A DNA stretch of 64,000 nt from Bog-473 sp963781955 (GTDB taxonomy: Bacteria > Actinomycetota > Acidimicrobiia > Acidimicrobiales > RAAP-2): positions 248,001 through 312,000 of the forward strand of contig CAWAHU010000001.1 in assembly GCA_963781955.1 (NCBI GenBank), written 5' to 3'. The translations under genes and the position numbers were made by a program. Positions 37,396 to 46,505 of this stretch are shown piece by piece (within the stretch, counting starts at the first letter, position 1; each line of letters starts with the position of its first letter). Under the pieces are notes generated by a model. The model saw nothing but the letters and a program-made list of their open reading frames with translations. It did no database searches and was not told the origin of the DNA.

Positions 37396-38109
37396 GTGCT
37401 CAGCCCCGACGCTCGTCAGACGAGCTTCGAGCACCACCCCGGGCTGCGCGGCCGGCAGGCCGAGGCGCGGGCCATGGCCGACGTGCTGCGCCGGCTCATA
37501 AGACTGTCGGTCAGCACGGCGCCGCCGGCCGGCGTGACGGCGGATCTGACGGCGCAACTGTCCGCCGTGGCGGACCAGCTCGAGGCACACAAACCCGAGA
37601 AGCCGTTGCCGCGCTTCATCCATCCCGATGAGGTAGCGCCGCTCCCGGAGGTACCCCTGGGCAGCTCGATGCCCTACGACGTGGTCGTAGGCCCGTTCAA
37701 CCCGGTAGCGCTACCGGTGGTGCTGGACTTCGAGCCGCCCAAGGCCCTGGGGAGGGCCACCTTCGACGTCACCTACGAAGGGGCGCCCGGGTGCGTGCAC
37801 GGGGCGATCCTGGCGGCGACGTTCGACATCGTCCTCACCGCCGCTAACTCCATCGCCGAGGCGACCGGGCCCACGGTGCGCCTGGCGCTGCGGTACAAGC
37901 GGCCCACGCTCATCGACACCGAGGCGGTGTTCGAGGGCTGGGTCACCGAGGTGACCGACCGCCGCGTGTTCTCCAAGGGGCGCATCGTGCAGGACGGCAT
38001 CGAGACGGTCGAGGCAGAAGGGGAATTCGCCATCTTCAACCGCGACAGTGTGAACCGCATGGCGGCCAGCCGGCGGCGCGGACGGGGCGGTAAGAAGGCG
38101 CCGGGGTAG
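37396..38109 (+). CDS. PaaI/hotdog-fold thioesterase family protein
   Basis: 237 residues from a GTG at 37396. After a 100-residue helical N-terminal part comes the hotdog domain: DVTYEGAPGCVHGAILAATFDIVL, where GAPGCVHGA replaces the usual HGG motif, then LRYKRPTLIDTEAVFEGWV. Proteins of this layout are common in actinobacteria and presumably hydrolyse acyl-CoA thioesters. The very basic tail (SRRRGRGGKK) might bind nucleic acid or membranes. The second thioesterase gene follows after 10 bp. Confidence 0.8.
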   Translation: MLSPDARQTSFEHHPGLRGRQAEARAMADVLRRLIRLSVSTAPPAGVTADLTAQLSAVADQLEAHKPEKPLPRFIHPDEVAPLPEVPLGSSMPYDVVVGPFNPVALPVVLDFEPPKALGRATFDVTYEGAPGCVHGAILAATFDIVLTAANSIAEATGPTVRLALRYKRPTLIDTEAVFEGWVTEVTDRRVFSKGRIVQDGIETVEAEGEFAIFNRDSVNRMAASRRRGRGGKKAPG

Positions 38110-38119
38110 GAGGAGAGCG

Positions 38120-38626
38120 TTGGCCCGCCTGTCGCTCCAGACCTCACGGGATCCGGCCGACTACGCGTTCACGCACCGGCTGCGCACGCGCTTCGCCGAG
38201 ACGGATGCCATGGGCATCGTGCACCATGCGGCGTACCTCCCCTACCTGGAGGAGGCCCGGGTCGAGTACCTCCGCGCCATCGGCCACCCGTACCACTCCT
38301 TGCGTGGTGGCAGTGGTGGCAGTGGTGGCAGTGGTGGCAGCGACGAAGGTGGAGTGGACCGCATCGACTTCGCCGTGCTCGAGGTGTCCGTGCACTACCG
38401 CAAGGCTCTGCGCTTCGACGACCAGGTCGATGTCCACCTGGTCGTCGGTGCCGTGACGCGCACGACGTTCCAGGTGGCGTACCTCCTCACCGTCGGCGGC
38501 GAGATCCGGGCGACCGTGGTCACGGTCCACGGCAGCGTCGACGGGCGCGGCCGGCCGGCCAGGCTGCCTGTCTGGGTGCGCGACGTGCATGCCGAGAGAG
38601 TCACCGAGGAGCCCGCCGGCACCTAG
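38120..38626 (+). CDS. YbgC/4HBT-type acyl-CoA thioesterase
   Basis: 168 residues from a TTG at 38120. TRFAETDAMGIVHHAAYLPYLEEARVEYLRAIG is the 4-hydroxybenzoyl-CoA-thioesterase/YbgC signature with the catalytic Asp. A Gly-Gly-Ser linker of about 12 residues at about 62-74 is encoded by a 9-bp tandem repeat and lies in a surface loop. It acts on acyl-CoA thioesters in the cytoplasm. Its stop overlaps the convergent flavin reductase stop by four bases. Confidence 0.87.
   Translation: MARLSLQTSRDPADYAFTHRLRTRFAETDAMGIVHHAAYLPYLEEARVEYLRAIGHPYHSLRGGSGGSGGSGGSDEGGVDRIDFAVLEVSVHYRKALRFDDQVDVHLVVGAVTRTTFQVAYLLTVGGEIRATVVTVHGSVDGRGRPARLPVWVRDVHAERVTEEPAGT
38306..38341. repeat. 9-bp tandem repeat (four copies) coding for Gly-Gly-Ser
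   Basis: The unit ggtggcagt is repeated four times, the last with one change. It is in frame and adds a flexible GGS linker to the thioesterase. As in the DUF3090 gene, the period is nine, so slippage keeps the frame. Confidence 0.85.
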
Positions 38627-39177
38627 GCGGGATGGCCGGGCTCGAAGGCCGGGGCGTTGCGGTAGGTGAGGAGGCTCCGACGCGCGCCGGCGACCGCACA
38701 CAGGGCGCGGAGCACGAAAGCCTCGTGGTCGCCGACGGGCATGTGCCCGAGGATCAGGCCCTCGACCGCAACCGCGGCGCTCGCGAGCAAGGGCGCCCCG
38801 GCGGGGCCGAGGCGCCAGTCGACGGAGGCGAACTTGTCCACGCGGTCCCCGGTTTCCCCGGCGAACAAGCGGGCCAGGGCCACCTGGTCGCGGCCGAGGA
38901 GGTGGAGACCCATGTGCGACGCACGCTCGGCGACGGCCAGCGTGTGATTCTCCGCGGAGATGCAGGCGAGAAAGTTGGGCGGGTCGATGCTGCACTGAGT
39001 GACGAACCCGGCCAGGCACCCGCTGAGCTCGGCGTCCGGTGCGCGCACCGTGACGATGTGGAGCGGGTAGTCGATCAGGTCGAGGTACGCCCCGAGTTCC
39101 TCGGCACCAACCCTGTCGTCGGTGTCGTCCCCGGCGCTTGTCCCGTTCCCGTCGAAGCGTGAGTCGTCGTGGACCAA
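38623..39177 (-). CDS. Flavin reductase-like (FMN-binding split-barrel) protein
   Basis: 184 residues. I choose the TTG at 39177 because GGAGG sits seven bases upstream; frames beginning at 39273 lack such a site. The middle of the protein has LHIVTVRAPDAELSGCLAGFVTQCSIDPPNFLACIS, the standard N-terminal strand and FMN contact of the flavin reductase family, and HMPVGDHEAFVLRAL, a conserved later block. Such enzymes reduce FMN/FAD for partner monooxygenases, or use F420; no partner is seen nearby. It is divergent from the DUF11 surface protein. Confidence 0.82.
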   Translation of the reverse strand: MVHDDSRFDGNGTSAGDDTDDRVGAEELGAYLDLIDYPLHIVTVRAPDAELSGCLAGFVTQCSIDPPNFLACISAENHTLAVAERASHMGLHLLGRDQVALARLFAGETGDRVDKFASVDWRLGPAGAPLLASAAVAVEGLILGHMPVGDHEAFVLRALCAVAGARRSLLTYRNAPAFEPGHPA

Positions 39178-39404
39178 AGGGTCACCTCCACTGATGCGGT
39201 ATCCCGCCGCGGTGGCTGTACCCGGCGCGTTCCTGGGCAAAACTCGTGACGATGGCAACCACCGCTCGGTCATGGCGGCGGGGGCGTGCCCGGTGGGCGA
39301 GCAAAACCGGACTTATTTCCCAGAGACACGGGGTGGGCTCCCGCTCATACTGGGCCCACGACGTCTGGGGTCGTGGGCCGCACCGGGCCACGGGGAGGAG
39401 CGCC

Positions 39405-42146
39405 ATGTCGCAGGACGAGCAACGCCGCGGGTCCGGCCGGCGCCGCCGGCTCCGTACGAGGGTGGCGGCCGTCGTGGCCCCGATCTGCGTGGTCCTCGGC
39501 GCGTTGCCGGCTCTCGGCGGGTTGAGCGGGCCTACGCCGGCGGGCGCCACGACGGCAGGGGCGCCGCTGCAGGTGACCATCGGCACCCACCCTGGCGACA
39601 CCGCCACCACGGAGGCCGCCCACTCGGTCCTCGCCGGAGGCGACGTCACCTACGAGGTCACGGTCACCGACACGGGGACCGGCCCGCAGAGCAACGTCTC
39701 AGTACCGGTCACACTCGCACCGAACTTCGCGCTCCACGCACCGAGCATCAACGCGTCCAACGGATCGACCTCCGTTGCCGGCGGGGTCCTGACGTGGAGC
39801 GTGCCCACGTTGGCGCCCGGCGCAACCGAGACGTTGACGTACACCGAGACCGTGGACACCCCGTCGTCGATCGAGTCGGACACGACCACCGCGTCGGTGA
39901 CGAGCGACCAGAGCACGTCGCCGGTGTCCGCTTCTGCCGGCGTCGGCGTGGTGCCGGAGTCCGTCGTGCACGTCGCCGTCGGCGACGGGGTCGCGGCCGT
40001 CGCTCCCGGTGATCCGGTCGTCGACACCATCACGGTGACGAACGCCGGGCCGTCCGCGCTGTCGAACGCCACGGTGACCAACGCCTTCACGCCCGACGTC
40101 GGTGCACTGGGCGGCGGCAGTTCTCTCGCCGACGCCACCTTCAGTGACCTCGGGGGAGGTCAGGGCGAATGGACCGGGGTGAACCTGGCGAGCGGAGCCA
40201 GCGCCACCTTCGAGGTCGGCGCCACCCTGCCGACCTCCCTCACCGCCGGGAGCGCTCTGCTCGACCTGGCCACGGTGCTCCTGCCTCCCGATGAGGCCGG
40301 CGCCGGTCCGGCCCCGCATGCCACCGATGCCGACGTGGTGTCCGGCGGGGCCGCGACGGGCGGTCTGAAGCTCGGGATCACGTCGTTCGGCGGGGACGGG
40401 GTGACGCCACCGGCCGTCGAGTCGGCGCTCGCCGGCACGGACGTCACGTACCAGGTCAGCGTCACCAACGACACGGCCGCGGCACAGACGGGCGTGGCCG
40501 TGCCCGTGGACCTGCCGCCGGCATTCGCCCTCTCCTCGGCGTTGACAACGTCGGCCGGCTCGGCACACGCGTCGGGTGACGTCGTCGACTGGACGATCCC
40601 CACGGTGGCGGCCGGAGCCACCGAGACCCTGTCCTACACGGAGACCACCGACGCGCCGGCATCGACCGAGGCCGCCACCACGACGGCGTCGGCCACCAGC
40701 GACCAGAGCGTGGCGGCCGCCGTCGTGTCGGCGACGGTGGACGTCGTGCCCTCGGCCGCCCTCTCCGTCTCGGTGAGTGACGGGGTGGACACCGTCAATC
40801 CGGGCTCGCCGGTGAGCTATGTGGTGACGCTGACCAACGGCGGCCCGTCGCCGGCCACGGGCGCCTCGGTGACCGAGGCGCTGAGCGGCGGGTTCACCGC
40901 GAGCACCGCGGTGAGCTCGGTGAGCGGGACCAGCTTTGCCGACCTGGGCGGGAGCGGGTTCGCGTGGAGCGGGGTGGACCTCCCGAGCGGGACGAGCGCC
41001 ACGTTCAGCCTCGTGGGCTCGGTGGGAACGAACGTCCCGGCGGGCGGAGCCCTTGTGGACGTGGCCTCGGCGGACACGTCGCCGGCCCAGGTCGGCTCGG
41101 GCCCGTCACCCGTGGCGGTCGACGCCGACCAGGTGGTGGCGGCGCCCCAGGCGATCAGCTTCGCGCCCCCGGCGACCGGCATGGTCGGCACGTCGGCCAC
41201 CTTGTCGGCCACGGGCGGAGGCTCGGGCAACCCAGTCGTCTTCTCTATCGACCCCTCCAGCGGGGCCGGGGTGTGCTCGGTGAGCGGGACCAACGGCACG
41301 ACAGTGAGCTTCGTCGCCGCCGGCACGTGCGTGGTCGACGCCGATCAGGGCGGGAATGCCGGCTTCGCGGGCGCACCGACGGTCACCGGCACGATTGCGG
41401 TCGAGCAGGCGCCGGCCTTCACTGCCGACACCCCGCCGACCAACGGCACGGAAGGCCAGCCCTACGCGTACCTCTTCGCGGCGAGCGGCGCGCCCACGCC
41501 GACGTTCGCCCTGGCCGCCGCCGCGCCGGCCTGGCTGGCACTGGACCCGGCGTCGGGCGCCCTCTCGGGTACACCGCCGGCAGGGACAACGTCCTTCTCC
41601 TACTCCGTCGTGGCCACGAATGCCGTGGGCGGCGTCACGGCCGGGCCCTTCGACGTGGCGGTGGCGCCGGCGACTGACCCCGGGGAGGCAGACGTCTCGC
41701 TGACGCTGTCGTGCCCGGCTACCGTGGCCCAGCACGACGTGGGCACGTGCTCCGTCTCGGTGCGCAACGCCGGACCGGCCACCGCCCCGTCGGTGACGGC
41801 GGACGTCGTGCTCCCGTTCCTCCTCGAACTCGAGTCGGTCCCTGCCGGATCCACCTGGTCGGGCAACGCCGGCACCTGGTCGCTGGGCGACCTCGGCCCG
41901 GGTGCGTCGGCCGGCTTCTCACTGCGCTTCCGCGCCGAGACGCCGGGTAGCGCCACCGTCGTCTCGGCCGTGTCGTCCGGCGAACCGGATCCGACCGTGG
42001 CCAACAACGCCGCGACGGCGTCGGTGGCCGTCACCGGCGACCCGACCGGCTGGCACCGGGGCCACGGGTGGCACGGGTGGCACGGGTGGGCGGCTACCTG
42101 GACGCCGGCCGGCGTTTGGTGCCACCACGGCGAGTCCTTCGCCTAG
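39405..42146 (+). CDS. Large secreted DUF11/Ig-like repeat protein with Trp/His-rich tail
   Basis: 913 residues from an ATG at 39405, preceded by the ribosome-binding site GGGGAGGAG. A signal peptide (Arg-rich start, core VVAPICVVLGALPALGGL, cleavage near AGATTAG) leads into four to five DUF11-type domains of about 130 residues (each with GDVTYEVTVTDTG or a similar strand and ATETLTYTET), an Ig-like putative repeat with PPTNGTEGQPYAYLF, and a final DUF11-like domain. It ends in an unusual tail: GWHRGHGWHGWHGW followed by TWTPAGVWCHHGESF. There is no sortase motif or membrane helix at the C-terminus, so how it is retained is unknown. It is likely a surface or extracellular structural protein. 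Confidence 0.83.
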   Translation: MSQDEQRRGSGRRRRLRTRVAAVVAPICVVLGALPALGGLSGPTPAGATTAGAPLQVTIGTHPGDTATTEAAHSVLAGGDVTYEVTVTDTGTGPQSNVSVPVTLAPNFALHAPSINASNGSTSVAGGVLTWSVPTLAPGATETLTYTETVDTPSSIESDTTTASVTSDQSTSPVSASAGVGVVPESVVHVAVGDGVAAVAPGDPVVDTITVTNAGPSALSNATVTNAFTPDVGALGGGSSLADATFSDLGGGQGEWTGVNLASGASATFEVGATLPTSLTAGSALLDLATVLLPPDEAGAGPAPHATDADVVSGGAATGGLKLGITSFGGDGVTPPAVESALAGTDVTYQVSVTNDTAAAQTGVAVPVDLPPAFALSSALTTSAGSAHASGDVVDWTIPTVAAGATETLSYTETTDAPASTEAATTTASATSDQSVAAAVVSATVDVVPSAALSVSVSDGVDTVNPGSPVSYVVTLTNGGPSPATGASVTEALSGGFTASTAVSSVSGTSFADLGGSGFAWSGVDLPSGTSATFSLVGSVGTNVPAGGALVDVASADTSPAQVGSGPSPVAVDADQVVAAPQAISFAPPATGMVGTSATLSATGGGSGNPVVFSIDPSSGAGVCSVSGTNGTTVSFVAAGTCVVDADQGGNAGFAGAPTVTGTIAVEQAPAFTADTPPTNGTEGQPYAYLFAASGAPTPTFALAAAAPAWLALDPASGALSGTPPAGTTSFSYSVVATNAVGGVTAGPFDVAVAPATDPGEADVSLTLSCPATVAQHDVGTCSVSVRNAGPATAPSVTADVVLPFLLELESVPAGSTWSGNAGTWSLGDLGPGASAGFSLRFRAETPGSATVVSAVSSGEPDPTVANNAATASVAVTGDPTGWHRGHGWHGWHGWAATWTPAGVWCHHGESFA

Positions 42147-42739
42147 AGCCGGGACCCTCCGTCGCGCTGACCCTTCCTCTCCGTTCAGGCCTCGCACTGG
42201 GTTCCATTTGGTGGGGGCACGTTGGGGAGCCAGGTGTGCCCCGTAGCAGGTGATGGCCCGCAGGGGGCCGCCGCCCGTGAAGACGATGACTTCCTTGCTG
42301 TCCGGGACCGGGTGCTCGCTCGACCGCGCGGCGCCGCAAACCTCGGGCCGGATGTGGATGGTCGAACGGAACCCGGAGCGTTCCACCGGTAACCGCAAAC
42401 CTCCGGTCACGGTGCCTGCGCCAGGCAGGCCGTGACCGCAGTCTGAGCACGTCGACGCGCGCCCAGCCGATGCATGCGAGATCGGTCCCGCTCGGAGCCG
42501 AGCACCGAAGCTAGCTTGGCGACCCTGGAAGGGACCGGGAACACCGAACGCCCGGGCGCCCTGCCGCTGTCCTCCCCGTGCCCCGAGTCGATTGGCGATT
42601 CGGGATGCCAATGGCCGGACACGGGCGGTCGGTGGTTCACGAATTGTGGCTCTATTGCTGGTATCGTCCCCCGCATCCTGCTATAGGCGCCGGTTCTCTC
42701 GGAGGTCCTCAGTTGGCAAGAACGGAAGGAATGCGCGGT
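42147..42739. other. 593-bp non-coding stretch between the two surface-protein genes
   Basis: No convincing gene on either strand. It contains an 11-bp direct repeat CCGCAAACCTC at 42334-42344 and 42393-42403, 59 bp apart, and next to the second copy a strong hairpin at 42405-42437. Outer arms GGTCACGG and CCGTGACC enclose an inner stem CCTG-CGC-CAGG. There is no T-run after the stem, so it is either a weak terminator of the DUF11 gene or part of a structured leader of the following gene, whose start is 303 bp further on. Confidence 0.5.
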
Positions 42740-44350
42740 ATGCGACCGGCTCTGACGAATTGGATCTCTGCACGTCGTGGCACTGGCCGCGGGAACGGTC
42801 ACGTGCGCCGTGTCATCGGGGGAGGACTGGCGTCGGTCCTCGCCGTCGTGGGACTGGTCGCGTTCGCCGCGCCCGCGTTCGCCCACAACGACATCATCTC
42901 AGCGTCGGCGTCCTGCAGCAGCCCGCTCGGCACCGGGTACACGATCGCCTGGACCATCGAGAACGACTACAAGACAGCCGAGACGGGTTCGGTGACCTCC
43001 ATCACCGGCGGCCTGTCCACCCTGCACGGCACCACGTACAGCATCGCCGCCTCCCCTGGCCAGCCCTACTCGTCGACGACGTTGACCCAGACGCTGCCCG
43101 CCACAGCTTCAGGCACCATCACCATTGACATCTCGAGCAAATGGTCCGACGGGTTCACGAGGACCGACACCGGCAGCTACAACCTCTCCCAGCTCAACTG
43201 CGCCGCTCCCAAGCAGACGATCGCGGGCCACATCTACCTGTGCAACGGCAGCAACCCGACCACCACCGAGGAGACCGGTGGGACCCTGGCGGCGAGCGGG
43301 CCGGCGACGGTGCCCGCCACGGCCAACCCGCTGGCCCCGACGGGCGTCAGCGCCGGCGGCTACACCATGACGGCGACCGCCCCACCGGGCTTCCAGCTCG
43401 TGACCTGTGGCGGCTCGTCGACCCCCAACGGGTCGGGCAGCTCGGCCACCGAGCCGGTCACCGTGCCCAGTGGCGGCGCCGGTGTAGGCATCTTCTACGT
43501 GGCGCCGATCACCCAGACGATCGCGGGCCACATCTACCTCTGCAACGGCAGCAACCCGACCACCACCGAGGAGACCGGTGGGACCCTGGCGGCGAGCGGG
43601 CCGGCGACGGTGCCCGCCACGGCCAACCCGCTGGCCCCGACGGGCGTCAGCGCCGGCGGCTACACCATGACGGCGACCGCCCCACCGGGCTTCCAGCTCG
43701 TGACCTGTGGCGGCTCGTCGACCCCCAACGGGTCGGGCAGCTCGGCCACCGAGCCGGTCACCGTGCCCAGCGGCGGCGCCGGTGTAGGCATCTTCTACGT
43801 GGCGCCGATCACCCAGACGATCGCGGGCCACATCTACCTCTGCAACGGCAGCAACCCGACCACCACCGAGGAGACCGGTGGGACCCTGGCGGCGAGCGGG
43901 CCGGCGACGGTGCCCGCCACGGCCAACCCGCTGGCCCCGACGGGCGTCAGCGCCGGCGGCTACACCATGACGGCGACCGCCCCACCGGGCTTCCAGCTCG
44001 TGACCTGTGGCGGCTCGTCGACCCCCAACGGGTCGGGCAGCTCGGCCACCGAGCCGGTCACCGTGCCGCCCGACGGCGCCGGTGTGGGCATCTTCTACGT
44101 GGTCCGTGTGGTCGCGGTGATCACCAGTCCTGCCGCGACGTCGCCGACTGCCTCGGCGGCCGGGGCCGGGGCCACCACGTCGTCGCCCGCGACCTCGCCG
44201 ACGACGTCGCACGTGACGACTTCGCCGTTCGCGTTCACCGGTGCGTTCCTTTCTTGGGAATGGCTGATCGGGGCGGTGGCACTGCTGCTGGGAACAACGA
44301 TGGTGGTCGTGGCCCGCAGACGCCGGAGCCCCAAGGACGTAGCCAACTAG
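42740..44350 (+). CDS. Sortase-anchored surface protein with three near-identical 100-residue repeats
   Basis: 536 residues. The ATG at 42740 is chosen because GGAAGGA lies nine bases upstream, while the ATG at 42731 touches it. A signal peptide ends at AFAHNDI. After a unique domain of about 120 residues come three 100-residue repeats (start QTIAGHIYLCNGSNP, end GVGIFYVAPIT) that fold like prealbumin or SpaA-type domains and have two conserved cysteines each. A Ser/Thr/Pro stalk (about 465-500) follows, then a sorting-signal-like end: FAFTGA, a hydrophobic segment and RRRR. FAFTG is an LPXTG/LAXTG-like variant as used by class E sortases. No sortase gene is in the window. Confidence 0.85.
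   Translation: MRPALTNWISARRGTGRGNGHVRRVIGGGLASVLAVVGLVAFAAPAFAHNDIISASASCSSPLGTGYTIAWTIENDYKTAETGSVTSITGGLSTLHGTTYSIAASPGQPYSSTTLTQTLPATASGTITIDISSKWSDGFTRTDTGSYNLSQLNCAAPKQTIAGHIYLCNGSNPTTTEETGGTLAASGPATVPATANPLAPTGVSAGGYTMTATAPPGFQLVTCGGSSTPNGSGSSATEPVTVPSGGAGVGIFYVAPITQTIAGHIYLCNGSNPTTTEETGGTLAASGPATVPATANPLAPTGVSAGGYTMTATAPPGFQLVTCGGSSTPNGSGSSATEPVTVPSGGAGVGIFYVAPITQTIAGHIYLCNGSNPTTTEETGGTLAASGPATVPATANPLAPTGVSAGGYTMTATAPPGFQLVTCGGSSTPNGSGSSATEPVTVPPDGAGVGIFYVVRVVAVITSPAATSPTASAAGAGATTSSPATSPTTSHVTTSPFAFTGAFLSWEWLIGAVALLLGTTMVVVARRRRSPKDVAN
43214..44098 (+). repeat. Three direct repeats of about 300 bp inside the surface protein gene
   Basis: Units start at 43214, 43514 and 43814, with period exactly 300 bp. 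The first two differ at only a few silent or single positions (ctg/ctc, agt/agc), and the third diverges in its last 45 bp (the segment beginning gtgccgcccgac). The near-identity at synonymous sites points to recent amplification or gene conversion. Confidence 0.95.
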
Positions 44351-44421
44351 CGCAGGCTCGGGACAAGGGCTTGGCGGGAGGCAGTGGCCGCCTTCTGGGC
44401 GGGTGCGAGGGATCCTGACTC

Positions 44422-45756
44422 TCAGAGGCCGGTGGGATACGTCTCGGGAGGCTCCCCCTCGTCCCAGAGTGAGGTGCGCTCAAGCGGTACCAGCGCCCGG
44501 GTGTGATCCAGGTGGATCACTGCGTCGAACTGGTCGGCGAGACGGGCATGGAAGTAGTGACTTCCCCGTTCCGTTTGCGGTCGGTAGATGACACCGATCG
44601 CACGTTCGAGGCGTGGCTCGACCATCGCATCGTGCACGATCGGGTCTGCCAGGTCCAACCAGAAGCGACCGTGACCGGAGTCGTGGAGAAATGACTCGTG
44701 GCTGCCGGGGAGTGCAGGCCGAACCCGCTTGCGTTCGGCCGGACCGCCCCATTCCGAAGAAGCCGTCACCGTCCCTCCATACGTGGTGAAGCCGATCAGC
44801 GCACAGTCATCTCCGTATCTCTGCCGGGACAATTGGCCGACGTTGAACTCACCGCGACTGCTCATCTCGGTGGCGCGCGCGTCGCCGAGATGCGAATTGT
44901 GTTCCCAGACGACGACCTTGGCACGGCCGATTTGATGGTCGAGGTGCTGAGCCAGCGAATCGAGCGTTCCGGCCATGTGGCGGTCTCGAAGGTTCCACGA
45001 CGACACGTCGGCGCGATACATCTGTTGGTAGTACTCCTCGGCGTCACGCACGAGGCGTGCATTCTCTTCTGCGAAGAAGTACTCATCCTCGGCCACCCAG
45101 CCGTCGCGGCGTAGGTATCCTTCCGCCCTCCGCCGCAGCTCGAGCAACTGCGCGACCACCTCGTTCTCGCAGGGAAGGGCCCCGAGGTGCGCCAAGGCAT
45201 ACCCGTAGGACTGTCCCTCTGCCCCGACGTGATCGAAGCAGGAATAGCGCTCGCGGGCTCGCTTGGCCTCGGCCGGGTCCACTCGGTCGAGGTACCTCAC
45301 GACGGCCAGCATCGATGCCTGCAAACTGTAGAGATCCAAGCCATAGAAGCGCGCCTTGCGGGCCGGATTGGCGCACGCGTCGTTTCGGGCCCTCAGCCAT
45401 TCCACGAAGGTCAGGACATCGTGGTTTCGCCACATCCAGGCCGGGAAGCGCCGGAAGTCCGAGAGCGCCGTATCGGCGTCTGGGTCCTTCGAGCGCCCCA
45501 TGACATATCGGTTCACCCGGTAGGCGTCGGGCCAGTCAGCCTCGACTGCGACCGCGTTGAACCCGCATTCCTCAATGAGATGACGGGTGATACGGGCGCG
45601 CTCCGCGTAGAAGTCGTGCGTGCCGTGGGAGGCCTCTCCGATGAGCACGAAGCGTCGCTCCCCGACGAGCTCGAACAGCGCGTCGTAGTCCTGCTCGGCG
45701 CCCGTGACCACGCGGGCGGCGAACCCCCTACGAGCGACGTGCCGTGTGCCGTCCAT
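44422..45756 (-). CDS. Erythromycin esterase-like family protein
   Basis: 444 residues. The catalytic region of the EreA/EreB superfamily is at the N-terminus: VLIGEASHGTHDFYAERA, with Glu41 and His44, then AVEADWPDAYRVNRYV, and later VWEHNSHLGDARAT. EreA and EreB open the macrolide lactone ring; chromosomal homologues of this subtype are common in soil actinobacteria and need not confer resistance. It stands alone, with short intergenic regions on both sides and no visible regulatory partner. Confidence 0.87.
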   Translation of the reverse strand: MDGTRHVARRGFAARVVTGAEQDYDALFELVGERRFVLIGEASHGTHDFYAERARITRHLIEECGFNAVAVEADWPDAYRVNRYVMGRSKDPDADTALSDFRRFPAWMWRNHDVLTFVEWLRARNDACANPARKARFYGLDLYSLQASMLAVVRYLDRVDPAEAKRARERYSCFDHVGAEGQSYGYALAHLGALPCENEVVAQLLELRRRAEGYLRRDGWVAEDEYFFAEENARLVRDAEEYYQQMYRADVSSWNLRDRHMAGTLDSLAQHLDHQIGRAKVVVWEHNSHLGDARATEMSSRGEFNVGQLSRQRYGDDCALIGFTTYGGTVTASSEWGGPAERKRVRPALPGSHESFLHDSGHGRFWLDLADPIVHDAMVEPRLERAIGVIYRPQTERGSHYFHARLADQFDAVIHLDHTRALVPLERTSLWDEGEPPETYPTGL

Positions 45757-45847
45757 CTACTCAGCGTCGACTGCACCATCTCGCAGGGACAGGGACTAAG
45801 GTCACATGTGGCGGAGGCGTGTGCCCGCTGCTGTGTGCCGCGGTGGC

Positions 45848-46339
45848 TCAGCTGTCGTACAGGGGGATCGCAGGGTCCAGTTGGTCAATCGCCCCCCTCA
45901 AGGCGGTGCCCAACGTCGCCGATCTGGAGCGGTTGTAGACCGGCCCAGTGCCGTCGCAGAGGAGCCGGCTCGCCGTCGCAACACCGCGGGCCGAGATTGG
46001 GCGGGGATTCAGGAGGACATCGACCATCTCTTGGATCTCGGATTCGCACGTCGTGATGGATTCGCAGTTGAGCGTCACTCGTAGATTGCGCATGGCAGGT
46101 GGCCGACGAGCTTGCACCAAGAGGTTCTGCCAGTTCTGGACCAATGCGCGCCGTGTGGCCGGTGCGACCAGCACATGAGAGCGAGTCGCCAAGAGGAGAT
46201 TCGACTCGGGCGATCGACCCTCCGCGAGCTGGCGATCCAAGGAGGAGGCCAACAATCGACACACGAGGCGGACCCAGCCTCGATTGCTCCGAGCGCCCAG
46301 CTGCGGGGGGTCGTCGAAATCGATGAGAAGCAGCGTCAC
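45848..46339 (-). CDS. Conserved actinobacterial hypothetical protein
   Basis: About 163 residues from a GTG at 46339; the frame continues upstream but becomes unlike protein. The layout, with SLDRQLAEGRSPESNLLLATRSHVL in the middle and PISARGVATASRLLCDGTGPVY near the C-terminus, matches a family of actinobacterial hypothetical proteins I recognise only by its pattern (PVSARGVAL...LLTDGxGPLY). Predicted helical, without signal peptide. It diverges from the GlxA-type gene with 166 bp between the starts. Function unknown. Confidence 0.6.
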   Translation of the reverse strand: MTLLLIDFDDPPQLGARSNRGWVRLVCRLLASSLDRQLAEGRSPESNLLLATRSHVLVAPATRRALVQNWQNLLVQARRPPAMRNLRVTLNCESITTCESEIQEMVDVLLNPRPISARGVATASRLLCDGTGPVYNRSRSATLGTALRGAIDQLDPAIPLYDS

Positions 46340-46505
46340 CTGACCGCCACGTGGTGGTGGTGACTGCGCCCGCATCGGTCGCGGCGCGTGTGGTCGCCGG
46401 ACGCCCCGTCGCCTGTCGCCCCTGTGGTCGTGGCCAATCACTCGAAAGAACCCGGTCGTCGTCACCTCGCCATGGTGGGCCCTGACATCCCCTGGTGAAA
46501 GTGGC

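Noticed and set aside
42147..42739. Small frames on both strands between the surface-protein genes
   Set aside because: None has a ribosome-binding site or recognisable domain; one minus-strand segment (IVFTGGGPLRAITCYGAHLA) looked protein-like but leads nowhere.
43214..44098. Direct repeats considered as a CRISPR or satellite array
   Set aside because: The units are 300 bp long, without spacers, and in frame within a protein gene.
43109..44212. Repetitive 367-residue minus-strand frame in the surface-protein repeats
   Set aside because: Only repeats because the DNA below it does; sense strand is clearly the coding one.
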